A stretch of DNA of 64,000 nucleotides. Source: Terricaulis sp. Lineage in GTDB: Bacteria > Pseudomonadota > Alphaproteobacteria > Caulobacterales > Aquidulcibacteraceae. Below are positions 43,748 through 52,712 of this stretch, piece by piece (the first letter of the stretch is position 1; each line of letters opens with the position of its first letter). The stretch spans positions 1,612,001-1,676,000 of the forward strand of contig JANPZV010000005.1 of NCBI GenBank assembly GCA_024707365.1, written 5' to 3'. Below the pieces are notes generated by a model, which made no database searches, was not told where the DNA came from, and saw only the letters and a list, made by a program, of their open reading frames with translations. The position numbers and the translations under genes were made by a program.

Positions 43748-44959
43748 TTATGCGGGCGCGGCGGGTTCGCTGCGGGCTTCGTGACGCTGGGCGATGATTT
43801 CGCCGACGCGAAACATCGCCGGATTGAGCGCGACCGAGATCAGCGCTGAGGCGAGAATGAGGTTGTAAGTCTCGGGCGTCATCAGATCGAGGCGCACGCC
43901 CATGCCCGCCAGCACGAAGGAGAACTCCCCCACTTGCGCCAGCGCCGCGGCGATCATCAGCCCGGTGCGCAGCGGCAGCTTATAAAGCGAGGTGATGGCC
44001 AGCGCCGCCAGCGCCTTGCCCACCATGATGATGAGCACGATGGCGAGCACCCCAAGCGGCTCGCGCACCAGCGTCATCGGGTCAAACAGCATGCCGACGG
44101 AGACGAAAAACAGCACCGCGAAGGTATCGCGCAGCGGCTGGCTGTCTTCGGCCACGCGATGGGTGAATTTCGAGCCGTTGAGCGCCACCCCGCCTAAAAA
44201 GGCGCCCAGCGCGAACGAGGCGTCAAACAGCGCATAGGCGAGATACGCCACCCCGAGCGCAAGCGAGAGCGTGCCAAGCGATAAGAGTTCGCGCGACTTG
44301 GTGTGGGCGATGCGCACGATCAGCCAGGGAAACACCCGCGCGCCCACGATCAGCATGAGGATCACGAACACGCCGATCTTGCCGATGGTGAGCCCGAGCG
44401 TGCGCAGCGATTCCGCCGGCGTGGCCGCTTCGCCATGGGCGATGGCGGCGAACGCCGGCAGCAGCACGATGGCGAGCACGATGGCGACATCCTCCACCAC
44501 CAGCCAGCCCACGGTGATACGCCCGTTCTCGCTTTTGACGATGCCGCGCTCTTCCAGCGCGCGCAGCAGCACCACGGTGGAGGCGACCGAGAGCGAAAAG
44601 CCCAACATGATGGCGGCGGCGTGAGGCAACCCCATCAAAAGGCCGACACCCCAGCCCAGCAACGTGGCCGAGCCCATCTGCACCAATGCGCCGGGCAGGG
44701 CCACGCCGCGCACGGCCCACAGATCCTCCAGCGAAAATTTGAGCCCAACGCCGAACATCAAAAGAATGACGCCCAGCTCAGCGAATTGGAACGCAAGGCC
44801 GCTATCGCCCACAAAGCCCGGCGTGTAGGGGCCAACAGCAACGCCCGCGAGCAAATATCCAATCAGGGGCGAGATGCGCAGCCGCTGGGCGATAAAGCCA
44901 AAAGCGAACGCCAGCACCAGCGCGAGCACGAGATTGGATATGAGCGAATGGTCGTCCAT
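43748..44959 (-). CDS. Kef/YbaL-type cation:proton antiporter, membrane domain only
   Basis: The preferred start is the ATG at 44957-44959 (MDDHSLISNLVLALVLAFAF). Twelve or so helices include the CPA2 features LRISPLIGYLLAGVAVGPYT, FAELGVILLMFGVGLKFSLE, SVASTVVLLRALEERGIVKS, TVGWLVVEDVAIVLAIVLLP (Glu/Asp of the ion site) and DASFALGAFLGGVALNGSKF. The protein stops after about 403 residues with a short tail (HEARSEPAAPA). YbaL and KefB/C relatives carry a TrkA-N domain beyond this point, and none is present here. It exports K+ or Na+ in exchange for protons. Intact. Confidence 0.88.
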   Translation of the reverse strand: MDDHSLISNLVLALVLAFAFGFIAQRLRISPLIGYLLAGVAVGPYTPGFVGDSGLAFQFAELGVILLMFGVGLKFSLEDLWAVRGVALPGALVQMGSATLLGWGVGLLMGLPHAAAIMLGFSLSVASTVVLLRALEERGIVKSENGRITVGWLVVEDVAIVLAIVLLPAFAAIAHGEAATPAESLRTLGLTIGKIGVFVILMLIVGARVFPWLIVRIAHTKSRELLSLGTLSLALGVAYLAYALFDASFALGAFLGGVALNGSKFTHRVAEDSQPLRDTFAVLFFVSVGMLFDPMTLVREPLGVLAIVLIIMVGKALAALAITSLYKLPLRTGLMIAAALAQVGEFSFVLAGMGVRLDLMTPETYNLILASALISVALNPAMFRVGEIIAQRHEARSEPAAPA

Positions 44960-45099
44960 TGGCCTCACAATATGAGCGTCGTCGCGCCCGTTGGGCGCGG
45001 CGGCGATCAATCATTGGGAATGTCGCTTTACGACAATCGACCTGATGGACGCGGCCTTGTCAAACAGCGTGAGGCCAAGCTGCGCGCTTTCCAGCCGGA

Positions 45100-45498
45100 T
45101 TAGGCTGCTGGCGCGCCCACCTGTGTCACCGTGAGACGGTGGATGGCCCCGTCCGGGTCGGGCCACCAGATGCTCTGGCCTTGAGCGAGGCCGATCAGCG
45201 CCGCGCCCACCGGCGTCAGCACGGAGATGCGGCCCTCGGCGAAATTGGCCCCGGCCGGGTGCACCAGGCGGAAATCCCGATAGGTGCGGCCGTCATATTC
45301 AAAGGCCACCGCCCCGTTCATGGCGAGCACCCCGGCAGGCAGCGCCTCCGCCGGGACCAGGGTGGCGCGCTCCATTTCCTCAAGCAGCATCGCCGCGCCC
45401 GGCGCGCGGCCGAGCGCCTTGTGGGCGAGATCAATAAGCACTTCGTGGTCATCCTGGGTGACGACGATTTCGGGGCGTTGAACATTTGTTGCTGACAT
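45100..45498 (-). CDS. rnk: Rnk-type nucleoside diphosphate kinase regulator (GreA/GreB C-terminal fold)
   Basis: From the ATG at 45496-45498 (MSATNVQRPEIVVTQDDHEV) a short coiled N-terminus leads to a Gre C-terminal FKBP-like domain: AMNGAVAFEYDGRTYRDFRL, VHPAGANFAEGRISVLTPVG and AALIGLAQGQSIWWPDPDGA. About 132 residues, standard for Rnk. Rnk binds RNA polymerase near the secondary channel and affects nucleotide pools. A longer start seven codons upstream is possible. It follows the antiporter region convergently in strand order, without obvious coupling. Confidence 0.85.
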   Translation of the reverse strand: MSATNVQRPEIVVTQDDHEVLIDLAHKALGRAPGAAMLLEEMERATLVPAEALPAGVLAMNGAVAFEYDGRTYRDFRLVHPAGANFAEGRISVLTPVGAALIGLAQGQSIWWPDPDGAIHRLTVTQVGAPAA

Positions 45499-45858
45499 GG
45501 CGATGGCCTTGAGCGCCACGCACGGGCGCGGCTTTTTTGAGATGAAAATGCGGATTGAGCGAGCCCCTAGCTCAGCAGCGGGGCGAGCTAGGGGCTAAGC
45601 ACGGTCGGCCGCGCGGTCGGCGCGGGCAAAAATGCAGAAAAGGGCCGCGCTCGGACACATACCCTATGAGATCGGGCGCCGGGGGCGAATGTCAAGATGG
45701 GCGGCAAAACCGTCATCAAGGCAGGGAGGGCTGTCGCGGCTTTGTCGTAAAGCCCCCTTGTGGGCGCGGCGAATGCAACAATTCGGCTTTGCGGCGCGTT
45801 TTCGCGCCTTCAAAGCTTAACCGCGCATGACAATTCGGCCCTAAGGCGGGTTAAGCCG
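45499..45858. other. Intergenic region between lysS and rnk, with a perfect hairpin
   Basis: No supported gene. It contains the rnk promoter and a long stem at 45562-45596. The stretch near 45600-45790 is GC rich and repetitive, with CGCGG and GGGCG words. Confidence 0.4.
45562..45596. terminator. Perfect 12-bp stem-loop between lysS and rnk
   Basis: AGCCCCTAGCTC, 11-base loop, GAGCTAGGGGCT. There is no U-run on either side. It may be a rho-independent-like terminator for readthrough from lysS or an RNA structure in the rnk leader. Confidence 0.45.
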
Positions 45859-47454
45859 TCACGTTTCCGTCGCAGCCAAGAATGCGCCCTCCAGGCCCTT
45901 GCGCAGCAGCGCGCTGGTTTCGCGCACGCCGAAAATGGCCGCGAACTGGCCAAAGCGCGGCCCGCTCTCGACGCCGAACAGCACCTCATAGAGCGCCTTG
46001 AACCAATCGCGCAGCGGCTCAAAGCCGTGCTCTTTGCCCACGGCGTAGACCTCGTTCTGGATCAGCTCGCCATCGGCGATGTCGGCGGGCAGGGCGTCAA
46101 AACGCGCGATCAGCGCCTCGAACGCGGCGCGTTCTTTCTCGGTCGCGGCGCGGAACACCTTTGTTGGCTTCACGAAATCATTGAAATAACGCAGCGCATA
46201 GCCGGTGAGCTTGTCCAGGAACGGCGCGCTCTCGGGGGTCGCGCCTGGCGCGTATTTGCGGATGAAGCCCCAAAGCTGATCCTTGGTTTCGGCGTTGGCG
46301 GCCGAAACCAGGTTCATCAGCAGCGCGAACGAAATCGGCGAGACGTTCGTGGGCGGATTGCCGGAATGGATGTGCCACACCGGGTTTTCCAGCCGCTCAG
46401 CTTCGTTCTGCTTGATAGGCGTCGATGAACGAAAGATATTCGTCCACCGCCTTGGGGATCACGTCGAAATAGAGCTTCTTGGCCGTCTTGGGCTTTTGAA
46501 ACATGTAAAGCGAGAGGCTCTCGGGCGCGGCGTAGGTCAGCCATTCATCGATGGTGAGGCCATTGCCCTTGGACTTGGAAATCTTCTGGCCCTGATCGTC
46601 CAGAAAGAGCTCGTAATTGAAGCCCTCAGGCGGGGTCGCGCCAAGCGCGCGCGCGATCTTCGAGCTCTGCTGCACGGAATCGATCAGATCCTTGCCGGCC
46701 ATTTCGTAATCGACGCCAAGCGCGGTCCAACGCAGCGCCCAATCGGGCTTCCACTGGATTTTCACATTGCCGCCGGTGACGGGCAGTTCGGTTTTCGCGC
46801 CGTCCTCATCCTCGAACGTGATCGTGCCGCGCTCGAAATTGCGCGCCAAAGTTGGCACTTGCAGCACGCGGCCGGTTTTCGGGCTGATCGGCAGGAACGG
46901 GGAATAAGTGGCGCGCCGCTCCTCGCCCAGCGTGGGCAGCATGATGTTCATCACCTGATCATAGCGATCGAGCATGGTCAGCAGCGTCTGATCGAACGCG
47001 CCGGACTTATATTGCGCGGTCGAGGACATGAACTCGTACTCAAAGCCGAAGCTATCGAGGAAAGCTCGCGCAGCTGCTTGTTGTTGTGATGGGCGAAGCT
47101 TTCGCAGCAGCCGAACGGATCGGGCACTTTCGTCAGCGGCAGGTGCAGGTGCTGGGCCAACATCTCCTGGTTCGGCAGATTGGTCGGCACCTTGCGGAAG
47201 CCGTCCATATCGTCGCTGAAGGCGATCAGCCGCGTCTTGATCTTATCGCCGGTGATGCAGCGGAAGGCGTGGCGCACCATGCTCGTGCGCGCCACTTCCC
47301 CGAACGTGCCGATATGCGGCAGGCCGCTCGGCCCGTAGCCGGTCTCAAAGATCACCTCGTCCTTCGGCGTCTTTTTCAGCCGTTCCACCACCAGGCGCGC
47401 TTGCTCGAACGGCCAAGCCTTGGCGGCGGCGGAAAGGGTCGAAAGATCGGTCAT
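45859..47454 (-). CDS. lysK: Class I lysine--tRNA ligase, two frame breaks
   Basis: Start [20 protein letters not shown] at 47454. The class I HIGH-like motif is in [20 protein letters not shown] and the KMSKS-like motif in [20 protein letters not shown]. Breaks lie near 47064 (a missing G would give [15 protein letters not shown]) and near 46414 (one base extra before [19 protein letters not shown]). The C-terminal helical part ([40 protein letters not shown]) is complete. Joined length is about 530. It charges tRNA-Lys and is essential in bacteria that lack the class II enzyme. Two breaks in such a gene argue strongly for sequence error, not decay. Confidence 0.9.
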
Positions 47455-47514
47455 CAGCGAATCCAGCGGAAACCCTGATCTAACGATCCGCGCGCGCCGG
47501 TGCAAAGGCTCAGC

Positions 47515-47778
47515 CTATTCGGTGCTGGGCTGCTGCTTTCCGCCGAAGAAACGCTGCTTGAGGCGCGTCAGCATGGCGCGGCGCCCGGCCAGGAAGCTCC
47601 AGCCCAGCACCCCCGCGCACACCCAGAGGAAGGCCTCCAGCGAAAGCGCGCCCGCCGTAACAAGGCCAATCCACAGCGCGCGGCTGGGCTCAAAGAAAAA
47701 ATAGGCGATGGCCGCCGCGCTCCAGGTGGCGATCACGGCCGCGCCGGCGAGGCTCAAGATGATCCATTTGGTTTTCAT
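47515..47778 (-). CDS. Small two-helix membrane protein, 87 aa
   Basis: The ATG at 47776-47778 has an excellent ribosome site (AAGGAGCACCGC). The product MKTKWIILSLAGAAVIATWS continues with AAAIAYFFFEPSRALWIGLV, TAGALSLEAFLWVCAGVLGW and a basic tail (RRAMLTRLKQRFFGGKQQPS). Two membrane segments. It is 61 bp before lysK on the same strand. No family recognised. Confidence 0.7.
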   Translation of the reverse strand: MKTKWIILSLAGAAVIATWSAAAIAYFFFEPSRALWIGLVTAGALSLEAFLWVCAGVLGWSFLAGRRAMLTRLKQRFFGGKQQPSTE

Positions 47779-47875
47779 GCGGTGCTCCTTGCTTTGGTTA
47801 TTCGCAGCCGCGGCGGGGGGCGATCGGATGCAGGGGCGTTGCGCTTTTTTTGAAGCAGGGCACAGTGCGCGCACG

Positions 47876-48373
47876 ATGCGCACGTTGATCCTCTTCCGCC
47901 ACGCCAAAGCCGTCCGCCCGCATGAGGCGGAAAATGATAAGGCCCGCGGCCTCACCGGGCGCGGCCGGCGCGAAGCGGCGCTCGCGGGCGCGGCGATGGA
48001 GGACGCCGGCCTCAAGCCCACGCTCGCGCTTGTCTCCACCTCGGAGCGCACGCGGCAAACGGCGGCGCACGGCCTCGCCAATTTCACGTTGGAGACGGTG
48101 TTCGAGGAAGCGCTCTACCACGCCGAGCCGGAAAGCATCTGGGATGCGTTCGCCGCCAGCGATGCTGAAAGCGTCGTCATTGTCGGCCACAATCCGGGGA
48201 TTGGCGATCTGGTGTCGATGCTGGTGCATCAGGCCCATGACGGCTCGCGCCTTGCACGCGATCTCGCCGGGCATTTTCCCACCGCCGCCTTCGCCGCCTT
48301 TGAAATTCGCGGCGACATCCTCGAAGCCGCCGGCCCCAGCCTGCGCGCGGCCTGGAAGGCGGATCGGGATTAG
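47876..48373 (+). CDS. sixA: SixA-like phosphohistidine phosphatase
   Basis: From the ATG at 47876 the protein starts MRTLILFRHAKAVRPHEAEN with the RHG-type motif of the histidine phosphatase superfamily, SixA branch (RHAKA). It continues ALVSTSERTRQTAAHGLANF, with the second catalytic Arg, and ESVVIVGHNPGIGDLVSMLV with the second catalytic His (GHNPG). About 165 residues, normal. SixA removes phosphate from phosphohistidine in signalling or phosphotransfer proteins. It is divergent from the small membrane protein. Confidence 0.88.
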   Translation: MRTLILFRHAKAVRPHEAENDKARGLTGRGRREAALAGAAMEDAGLKPTLALVSTSERTRQTAAHGLANFTLETVFEEALYHAEPESIWDAFAASDAESVVIVGHNPGIGDLVSMLVHQAHDGSRLARDLAGHFPTAAFAAFEIRGDILEAAGPSLRAAWKADRD

Positions 48374-48450
48374 CTTTGTGCGCGTTCTGAGCGCGCGCGC
48401 CGGACATTCCCGCTTCCGCCTATCGCCCGCCACATGCTAATCTTGCGCCC

Positions 48451-48678
48451 ATGGCCGACCTCCCGCGCATTCATGCCGATCCCGCGATCCTTGCCGGCAA
48501 ACCCGTCATCAGGGGCACGCGGCTTTCGGTGGCGTTCGTGGTCGGGCTCCTGGCCGAAGGTTGGAGCGTGGCGGACATTGAACGCGAATATCCCGGCGTT
48601 ACGGCCGAGGATGTCGCGGCCTGCCTAGCCTATGCCCGCGATGCGCTCGAGGGGGAGCGCATCTTCGCGCTGTCCTGA
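48451..48678 (+). CDS. DUF433 protein, putative antitoxin
   Basis: A 75-residue protein with the DUF433 pattern: ADLPRIHADPAILAGKPVIR, GTRLSVAFVVGLLAEGWSVA and DIEREYPGVTAEDVAACLAY. The helix-turn-helix-like fold is thought to bind DNA. It overlaps the next gene by one base (TGATG), giving the standard DUF433-DUF5615 pair, which behaves like a VapB-VapC type toxin-antitoxin system. Confidence 0.85.
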   Translation: MADLPRIHADPAILAGKPVIRGTRLSVAFVVGLLAEGWSVADIEREYPGVTAEDVAACLAYARDALEGERIFALS

Positions 48679-49043
48679 TGCGTTTCCTCGCAGATGAGAA
48701 CATGCCGCGCGCATGTGTCGAGGCGCTTCGCGCCGCCGGCCATGATTTAGTTTGGGTGCGCGAGGACGCGCCGGGCATGGACGACACTGACATATTCGCC
48801 TGGGCCGCGCGCGAAGGGCGCGTGCTCTTGACGTTTGACAAGGATTTTGGCGAGGCGGCGGTGCGGGCCGGGCTTCCCGGCGATGCCGGGATTATCCTGT
48901 TCCGCGTGTCGATCCCGCCCGATGGCGGCGGCCGGCTTGCGCAGATCATCCTGTTGCGCTCGGATTGGCCAGGGCGCTTCTCCGTGGTTGAACCTGGCCG
49001 CGTGCGGATGCGTGATCTGCCTACGCCTCCAAACCGGCCTTGA
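48678..49043 (+). CDS. DUF5615 PIN-like protein, putative toxin
   Basis: The product begins MRFLADENMPRACVEALRAA, with the DEN motif of DUF5615, and goes on GHDLVWVREDAPGMDDTDIF, AWAAREGRVLLTFDKDFGEA (the T-x-D-x-D-F PIN-like acids) and GIILFRVSIPPDGGGRLAQI. About 121 residues, intact. It is predicted to be an RNase-type toxin, silenced by the DUF433 partner encoded just upstream. Confidence 0.85.
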   Translation: MRFLADENMPRACVEALRAAGHDLVWVREDAPGMDDTDIFAWAAREGRVLLTFDKDFGEAAVRAGLPGDAGIILFRVSIPPDGGGRLAQIILLRSDWPGRFSVVEPGRVRMRDLPTPPNRP

Positions 49044-49058
49044 GGTGAAGCGCTCTAG

Positions 49059-49680
49059 CTACTGGCTCGCCCACACGATCCGCGCGATCCAATCCACCTC
49101 GGCGGCGCTGAGTTCGCGCGGCTTGTGCGCGGGGTTGAGCGAAAGCAGCTCCACGGTTTGCTCATTGCGGCGGCCAAGCAGTTTGGCCAGCACCTCGCCC
49201 TCGCGCGTGCGCACCACCACGCGATCGCCGCGCCGCACCGCCGCGCCCGGCTGCACGATCACGATGTCGCCGGCGCGATACATCGGCTCCATCGAGATCG
49301 CCGGCGATCTCCAGCGCGTAGACGCGGTCTTCGCCCAGATCAGGAAAGCGCACGGTTTCATCCGCGCCCACGGGAAAGCCCGCTTCGTCAAAGAAGCCGT
49401 CCTTGCCCGCGCGCGCCATGCCCACGATCGGGATCGCCCGGCCCGCGCCTTCGCGGCCGGCCATCAGCGCGGCGAATTCGTCCCAGCTGGTTTCCGCCGC
49501 CTCAAGTGCGCGGGCGAGGCTCTCGGTGGAGGGCCAGCGGGCCTTGCCATCGGCGGCTTGGCGCTTGGATTTGTTGAACGTGGTGGGGTCAAGCCCGGCG
49601 GCGCGCGCCAAGGCGGAAGGGGAAAGCCCCCGCCGCGCCGCCAGCGCATCCAGCGCCCGCCAAATCTGCCCATGGTTCAT
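49059..49680 (-). CDS. S24-family (LexA/CI-like) transcriptional regulator, frameshifted
   Basis: An N-terminal XRE domain (MNHGQIWRALDALAARRGLS, PSALARAAGLDPTTFNKSKR) joins an S24 peptidase-like domain. The frame breaks near 49300; one extra C in GGCGAT(C)TCGATGGAG hides GDSMEPMYRAGDIVIVQPGA with the nucleophile Ser. The general base Lys lies in RVVVRTREGEVLAKLLGRRN. The C-terminus ends IARIVWASQ. Joined length is about 206. Such regulators cleave themselves or sense stress and repress a small regulon. It is divergent from pyrD and faces a palindrome at 49722-49739 that may be its operator. Confidence 0.82.
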
Positions 49681-49721
49681 GGCTGGCTGTTATAGCGGAA
49701 GCGATGAGGATTATCAACCCA

Positions 49722-49739
49722 GGAATAGGAAATTATTCC
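49722..49739. promoter_or_regulatory. Perfect palindrome, candidate operator of the S24 regulator
   Basis: GGAATA, spacer GGAAAT, TATTCC. It lies 42 bp upstream of the regulator start and about 50 bp before the preferred pyrD start, in the right place to control either gene. Confidence 0.5.
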
Positions 49740-49787
49740 CGATCGCAAAGGGGCGACACGGCGGATCGAATCGGCCACGCAACGGGT

Positions 49788-50852
49788 GTGAGTTTTCCGC
49801 ACGATCTCGCCACCAGCGCCATGCGCCTGCTGGACCCCGAAACGGCCCACCGCGCCGCGCTGCTGGGCCTGCGTGGCGGCTTTGGCCCGCGCACGCGCGC
49901 CGATAAATTTCCGCGCCTGCGCACGAGGCTCGCCGGGATGGATCTGCCCAACCCGATCGGCATGGCGGCGGGGTTTGATAAAAACGCCGAAGCGCCCGAT
50001 GCGCTGATCGCCGCCGGCTTTGGCTTTGTAGAGTGCGGCACGGTCACGCCGCTGGCGCAGGCGGGCAATCCGCGCCCGCGCATTTTCCGCCTCAGCGAAG
50101 ATCGCGCCGTGATCAATCGGCTCGGCTTCAATAATGAGGGGCTTGAGCCGTTCGCCGATCGGCTCGCCGCGCGCGCGGGGCGGGCTGGCATTGTCGGCGC
50201 CAATGTTGGCGCCAACAAGGAAAGCGCCGATCGCGCCGCCGATTATGTGCGCGGGCTGGGGATGGTGTGGAAACACGCCGCCTACGTCACCGCCAATATC
50301 TCCTCGCCCAACACGCCCGGCCTGCGCGGCCTGCAAGAGCGCGGCGCGCTCGAGGATTTGCTGGGGCGCATGAACGAGGCGCGCAGCGCCCTGGAAGCCG
50401 CGCACGGCAAGCGTCCGCTTTTCCTCAAAGTGGCGCCTGATCTGGATGAAGCGGCGGTGCGCGACATCGCCGAGCTGGCGCTGGCGTATCAGCTCGACGC
50501 GCTGATCGTTTCCAACACCACGCTGCAACGCCCGCCGCAGCTCACCTCAGACAATCGCGATGAATCCGGCGGGCTCTCCGGCCAGCCGCTGTTCCAGATT
50601 TCCACGCATGTGCTGCGCTTGTTTGCGCAAGCGCTGGAAGGGCGTTTGCCGTTGATCGGCGTCGGCGGGATCGAAAACGGCGCCACGGCTTTCGCCAAGA
50701 TTCTGGCCGGCGCGAGCGCGGTGCAGCTCTATTCGGCGCTGGTGTTTCAAGGCCCCGGCCTTGCCGCGCGCATCGCCGATGAACTGGACGGGCTGCTCGC
50801 GGCTGAAGGCTTTGACTCCGTCGCCGAGGCGGTGGGCAAGGGGCTAGGCTAA
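49788..50852 (+). CDS. pyrD: Dihydroorotate dehydrogenase, quinone type
   Basis: I prefer the GTG at 49788 (SFPHDLATSAMRLLDPETAH), since the residues encoded before it (from an ATG at 49704) span the operator-like palindrome and do not look like the family. FMN and catalytic motifs: NPIGMAAGFDKNAEAPDALI, GFGFVECGTVTPLAQAGNPR, NRLGFNNEGLEPFADRLAAR, YVTANISSPNTPGLRGLQER with the class 2 catalytic Ser, and LIGVGGIENGATAFAKILAG. About 354 residues. It oxidises dihydroorotate to orotate with membrane quinone in pyrimidine synthesis. Intact. Confidence 0.93.
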   Translation: MSFPHDLATSAMRLLDPETAHRAALLGLRGGFGPRTRADKFPRLRTRLAGMDLPNPIGMAAGFDKNAEAPDALIAAGFGFVECGTVTPLAQAGNPRPRIFRLSEDRAVINRLGFNNEGLEPFADRLAARAGRAGIVGANVGANKESADRAADYVRGLGMVWKHAAYVTANISSPNTPGLRGLQERGALEDLLGRMNEARSALEAAHGKRPLFLKVAPDLDEAAVRDIAELALAYQLDALIVSNTTLQRPPQLTSDNRDESGGLSGQPLFQISTHVLRLFAQALEGRLPLIGVGGIENGATAFAKILAGASAVQLYSALVFQGPGLAARIADELDGLLAAEGFDSVAEAVGKGLG

Positions 50853-50859
50853 AACGAAA

Positions 50860-50886
50860 AGAGCCGCCGGGCGCGCCGGCGGCTCT
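50860..50886. terminator. Bidirectional terminator between pyrD and mlaC
   Basis: AGAGCCGCCGG, loop GCGCG, CCGGCGGCTCT. A perfect 11-bp stem between the convergent stops of pyrD and mlaC, followed by GATCTTGTTT on the plus strand and TTTTCGTTTT on the minus strand. Confidence 0.8.
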
Positions 50887-50909
50887 GATCTTGTTTAAGC
50901 GCAAAGCGC

Positions 50910-51587
50910 TTAAGCGCGGCCCACGCGCTCGCGGATCGAGGCGGTGCGTTGGCGGATATCATCGGCCAGCGCGCGCACATTGCCGTTGTTGCGGTCAAGG
51001 AAGGCCAGGAATTCGCCTTGCTGCTGTTGCGCAAGCCAGATCTGGTTGCCCTCAAGGATCACGGCCACATCGATCACGCGCCAGGCGCCGTCACGGTTGA
51101 CGATGCGCCATTGCACCGGCTGGGCGCGCCCGCCGGCGCGCGGAACCATCTCGCTCATGACGATCACGTCATTGGCGTTGCGCTCGGTGGAGCCGACAAC
51201 GCGGATGGTGGAGCCATCGAACGCGCCAAGACGCCATTCGTAGACGGCGATCGAATAATCCTTGAACGCCTGCACCCAGCCATCGCGCAGGGAAGCATCG
51301 CTGCGCAGCTGGCCGGCATAGCGCCCCAACACAAAGCCGGCGATGCGCGGCATGTCGGCGAAGCGTTCGATCATCTGATAAAAAGTTTGCTGGCGCTGTG
51401 CGCCGGTCACGCTCGGATTGGCGAGCGCGGCGAGCGCGCGGGTGGCGTGCTCTTGCACGTAAGCTTCCGCTTCCGCGTTGCGGGCGGCGTGCGCGGCCGG
51501 CGCGGCCACAAGGGCGCCAAGGCTGGCAAGTGCGGCCACGAAAGCGGCGCGGGTGAATGAAACGGCGGTCACGGCATTACTCCTCAT
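50910..51587 (-). CDS. mlaC: MlaC-type phospholipid-binding periplasmic protein
   Basis: The start ATG at 51585-51587 gives a signal peptide (VSFTRAAFVAALASLGALVA, APAAHA). The MlaC fold shows in AEAYVQEHATRALAALANPS, RQQTFYQMIERFADMPRIAG, FVLGRYAGQLRSDASLRDGW and QPVQWRIVNRDGAWRVIDVA. About 225 residues. It ferries phospholipids between the outer-membrane MlaA complex and the inner-membrane Mla transporter, keeping outer-leaflet asymmetry. The start overlaps the end of mlaA by 11 bp, so the two are coupled. MlaBDEF are not in the window. Confidence 0.9.
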   Translation of the reverse strand: MRSNAVTAVSFTRAAFVAALASLGALVAAPAAHAARNAEAEAYVQEHATRALAALANPSVTGAQRQQTFYQMIERFADMPRIAGFVLGRYAGQLRSDASLRDGWVQAFKDYSIAVYEWRLGAFDGSTIRVVGSTERNANDVIVMSEMVPRAGGRAQPVQWRIVNRDGAWRVIDVAVILEGNQIWLAQQQQGEFLAFLDRNNGNVRALADDIRQRTASIRERVGRA

Positions 51588-52475
51588 CGTTGGGGAGAGG
51601 TGGGTTCGGATTGGGCTCGGCCAAGCCTCCGCCAAGAGTTGAGCCGTCAATTGGTTCCGGGTGTTGCGCGATATCCTCAGTTTCCCCGTCATCTCCGTAG
51701 AGATCATAGGTGTCGTCAAATTCCGGCAAATCCTGGACGTTCATGCGTCCGTTTTGGATCGCGCTTTGCCGTAACAATAAATACGACGTGCGGATCGACA
51801 CATAAGGATCCATGGAATCGCGGCGAATATCCTCAACCGTATCGAGCACAGATTCCGCGCGGACAGCGCCGTTAACGCTAAGCGTGCGGCGTTGAAGCTT
51901 TCGACATTGTCGAAATCCGCGTAATTCAAAGGATTGATCGCTGCATCGACGATCGCGCCGCCGCCGTCGCGCACCGTCGACGGCCCCATCAGCGGGATGA
52001 AGAGATAAGGGCCGGACTCCACGCCCCAAACAGCCAGCGTCTGCCCAAAATCTTCGTTATGGCCTTCGATGCCAAGGCCAGTGGCCGGATCAAACAACCC
52101 CAAAAATCCAACCGTGGTGTTCAGGCTAAAACGCACCGCCGTGCGGCCAGCGCGCGAAAATTCGCCCTGCATCAGATCATTGGCGAAAATCACCGGGCTG
52201 CGCAGATTACGCAGGAATGCGCGCACGCTGTTGCGCACCGGCTCGGGCGTCACGGCGCGATAACCGCGCGTTACCGGCTCAAGCACGGCCTGATCCACCG
52301 CTTCATGGGTTGCGAACATGGCGCGATTGAAGCCCTCCCACGGATCGACATTGTCTTCGGGGATAAGGGCGTAAGCTTCAGGCGCCGCCGCAGCCTCGGG
52401 CGCGGCCTCCTGCGCATGCGCAAGCGCCGGCGACATAAATGCCGCCATGGTCAAAATCGCGAGAGCGCCCCGCAT
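51577..52475 (-). CDS. mlaA: MlaA/VacJ-type outer-membrane protein, frameshifted
   Basis: The ATG at 52473-52475 follows AAAAGGATGTGTTG and gives a signal peptide (MRGALAILTMAAFMSPALAH). The MlaA core includes DNVDPWEGFNRAMFATHEAV, VRNSVRAFLRNLRSPVIFAN, DLMQGEFSRAGRTAVRFSLN, LGIEGHNEDFGQTLAVWGVE and YLFIPLMGPSTVRDGGGAIV. The frame breaks near 51855; a missing G restores the join to ESVLDTVEDIRRDSMDPYVS. The acidic tail ends LPNDEE, inside the mlaC start. Joined length is about 299. It removes misplaced phospholipid from the outer leaflet. Confidence 0.9.
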
Positions 52476-52692
52476 CAACACATCCTTTTGCATTTGCTCT
52501 AGCGGGCTTCGGTTAACGCCCGCCAACCGACGCTAGATGAGAATGCCGCCCCGGTTCGTCGCGGCCAAAAGCGGCGAAATTGTCCCCTGGCGCGCGAACA
52601 GGGCCGGGGTGCTGCGTCCGCGCAACAGGTTCGGGGCTGGCGGGCTGTGGAAAGCTTAACAAGGGGGCTTTTCAGCGGCGTCCGATCTGGTC

Positions 52693-52712
52693 ATATAAAG
52701 ATATGTTTATAT
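52693..52712. promoter_or_regulatory. Palindrome overlapping the ArsR-methyltransferase start codon
   Basis: ATATAAA, centre GATATG, TTTATAT. The ATG at 52703-52705 sits inside it. It is a candidate autoregulatory operator for the ArsR-type protein and its methionine operon. Similar AT-rich palindromes have been proposed for SAH-responsive ArsR regulators, but I cite that only from memory. Confidence 0.6.
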
